A DNA stretch of 6,652 nucleotides from an uncultured Rhodobacter sp. (lineage in GTDB: Bacteria; Pseudomonadota; Alphaproteobacteria; Rhodobacterales; Rhodobacteraceae). Location of the stretch: NCBI GenBank assembly GCA_937901435.1, contig CALGTJ010000241.1:1-6652 (forward strand), in the 5' to 3' direction. The notes under the pieces were generated by a model that worked only from the letters and a program-made list of their open reading frames with translations, was not told where the DNA came from and did no database searches. Shown one piece after another: positions 5,926-6,652 of this stretch (positions are counted from its first letter, which is position 1; every line of letters begins with the position of its first letter). Made by a program: the position numbers and the translations under genes.

Positions 5926-6652
5926 GAGCGCGGACGTTCCTTTTTGGGATCAAACGCCGCCAGATCGGCGCGGATCGTGGCGGGCAGGCGTTTTTGATGG
6001 CCATCGAGCTTGCCGATCTCCAACGCGGTGCCGGGCGCGGCATGGGCCACGTCGATGCGTGCCATTGCGATGTTACGCCCCAGCAACGGAGAGCGCATGG
6101 ACGATGTCACCTCGCCAATTTGCGCGCGCCCGATGTGGATGCAATCGCCGTGGCCCACATCCACATTGCTGTCGATGTCCAGCCCCACCAGCTTGCGCAT
6201 GGGATGCTCTTTGCGCCGGATCAGGGCGTCGCGGCCAATGAAATCATCCGTTTTCGACTTCAGCGGCACGGTAAAGCCGATGCCCGCCTCAAACGGATCG
6301 GTCTGATCGGAAAAGTCATAGCCCGCAAAGATCAGCCCGGCCTCGATGCGCACCATATCCAGCGCCTCCAGCCCCATGGGACGCAGCCCGTATGGCAGGC
6401 CCGCGCCCCAGATTGCCTCGAAAATCTCGTCACAGTCCTTGGGGTGGCACATGATTTCATACCCCAGTTCGCCCGTATAACCTGTGCGCGAGACGACAAA
6501 GGGCGTGCCGCCCTCGTGATAGAGGCGCGCGGGCGTGTGATGGAACCAGCCGATCTGGTCGAACTCGGGGTTATGCGGCGCGGTCCAGACCAGATCGCGC
6601 AGGATATCGCGCGAATTAGGCCCCTGCACGGCGACGTTGTGCAACTGATCGG
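5922..6652 (-). CDS. GcvT/aminomethyltransferase-family protein, C-terminal part; probable TMAO demethylase (Tdm)
   Basis: The frame is open to the window edge and ends at TGA 5924-5922, giving about 243 visible C-terminal residues (DQLHNVAVQGPNSR onwards). Numbering from the Met/Leu codon at 6644, GcvT features are VAVQGPNSR (4-12), SRTGYTGELGYEI (52-64, like SRTGYTGEDGFEI of glycine-cleavage T-protein), PMGLEALDMVRIEAGL (89-104), then DPFEAGIGFTV (116-126) and the C-terminal barrel with GEVTSSMRSPLLGRNIAMA. Such proteins pass a one-carbon unit to tetrahydrofolate. TMAO demethylase carries this domain at its C-terminus behind an N-terminal zinc domain and makes dimethylamine and formaldehyde; tmm nearby makes that the best guess. 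Alternatives are a stand-alone GcvT-like demethylase, a DmdA relative, or the C-terminal domain of a sarcosine-oxidase-like subunit. The missing N-terminus prevents a decision. The TTG at 6644 is internal. Confidence 0.8.
   Translation of the reverse strand, partial: DQLHNVAVQGPNSRDILRDLVWTAPHNPEFDQIGWFHHTPARLYHEGGTPFVVSRTGYTGELGYEIMCHPKDCDEIFEAIWGAGLPYGLRPMGLEALDMVRIEAGLIFAGYDFSDQTDPFEAGIGFTVPLKSKTDDFIGRDALIRRKEHPMRKLVGLDIDSNVDVGHGDCIHIGRAQIGEVTSSMRSPLLGRNIAMARIDVAHAAPGTALEIGKLDGHQKRLPATIRADLAAFDPKKERPRS

Noticed and set aside
5726..6241. A 171-codon + strand open frame opposite the GcvT-family gene and the exported protein gene
   Set aside because: The Arg-, Pro- and Cys-rich translation has no domain character, and the opposite strand carries conserved GcvT motifs and a signal peptide.
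5922..6652. N-methylglutamate dehydrogenase large subunit (MgdC, sarcosine-oxidase-like), which also ends in a GcvT domain
   Set aside because: The visible motifs look more like stand-alone or Tdm-type aminomethyltransferases, and the following gene is not an mgdD-like subunit. It cannot be excluded without the N-terminus.

Overview
This window looks like a high-GC alphaproteobacterial chromosome segment, most likely from a marine Roseobacter-type Rhodobacteraceae. I infer this from the codon bias, the gene families and the gene order; no taxonomic marker is present. Its theme is methylated-amine catabolism: trimethylamine oxidation plus the N-methylglutamate route for monomethylamine.

Left part (1-4676, + strand): four genes in one direction form an operon-like run. 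They are the 3' end of mgsB (GlxC/GltB3-type subunit of N-methylglutamate synthase), mgsC (FMN-binding, glutamate-synthase-like subunit), gmaS (gamma-glutamylmethylamide synthetase, glutamine-synthetase fold) and tmm (trimethylamine monooxygenase, a flavin-containing monooxygenase). Gaps are 10 bp (mgsB-mgsC), 72 bp (mgsC-gmaS, holding a terminator-like hairpin) and 16 bp (gmaS-tmm). A strong perfect 12-bp hairpin follows tmm and probably ends the transcript. Tmm makes trimethylamine N-oxide (TMAO). TMAO is then demethylated twice by enzymes mostly outside this window, giving monomethylamine. GmaS attaches monomethylamine to glutamate, and MgsABC turns the product into N-methylglutamate. mgsA is expected just upstream, and the N-methylglutamate dehydrogenase genes (mgdABCD) elsewhere.

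Right part (4677-6652): a small unrecognised exported protein lies on the + strand (4878-5297). It converges on a two-gene minus-strand unit: the C-terminal part of a GcvT/aminomethyltransferase-family protein (5922-6652, cut by the window edge; plausibly the tetrahydrofolate-binding half of TMAO demethylase, Tdm) followed by a second small exported, cysteine-containing protein that starts inside its stop codon. A 100-bp inverted-repeat element with TA at both ends sits between the convergent genes. It has landed exactly in the stop codon of the + strand gene without changing the protein.

The core pathway genes are recognisable members of described families. The less ordinary points are the loss of all three iron-sulfur cysteines in MgsC, a Trp in place of the ammonium-site Glu in GmaS, the hairpin inside the operon, the stop-codon insertion of the repeat element, and the two unknown exported proteins between tmm and the GcvT-family gene. 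I saw no RNA gene, CRISPR array or intact transposase.
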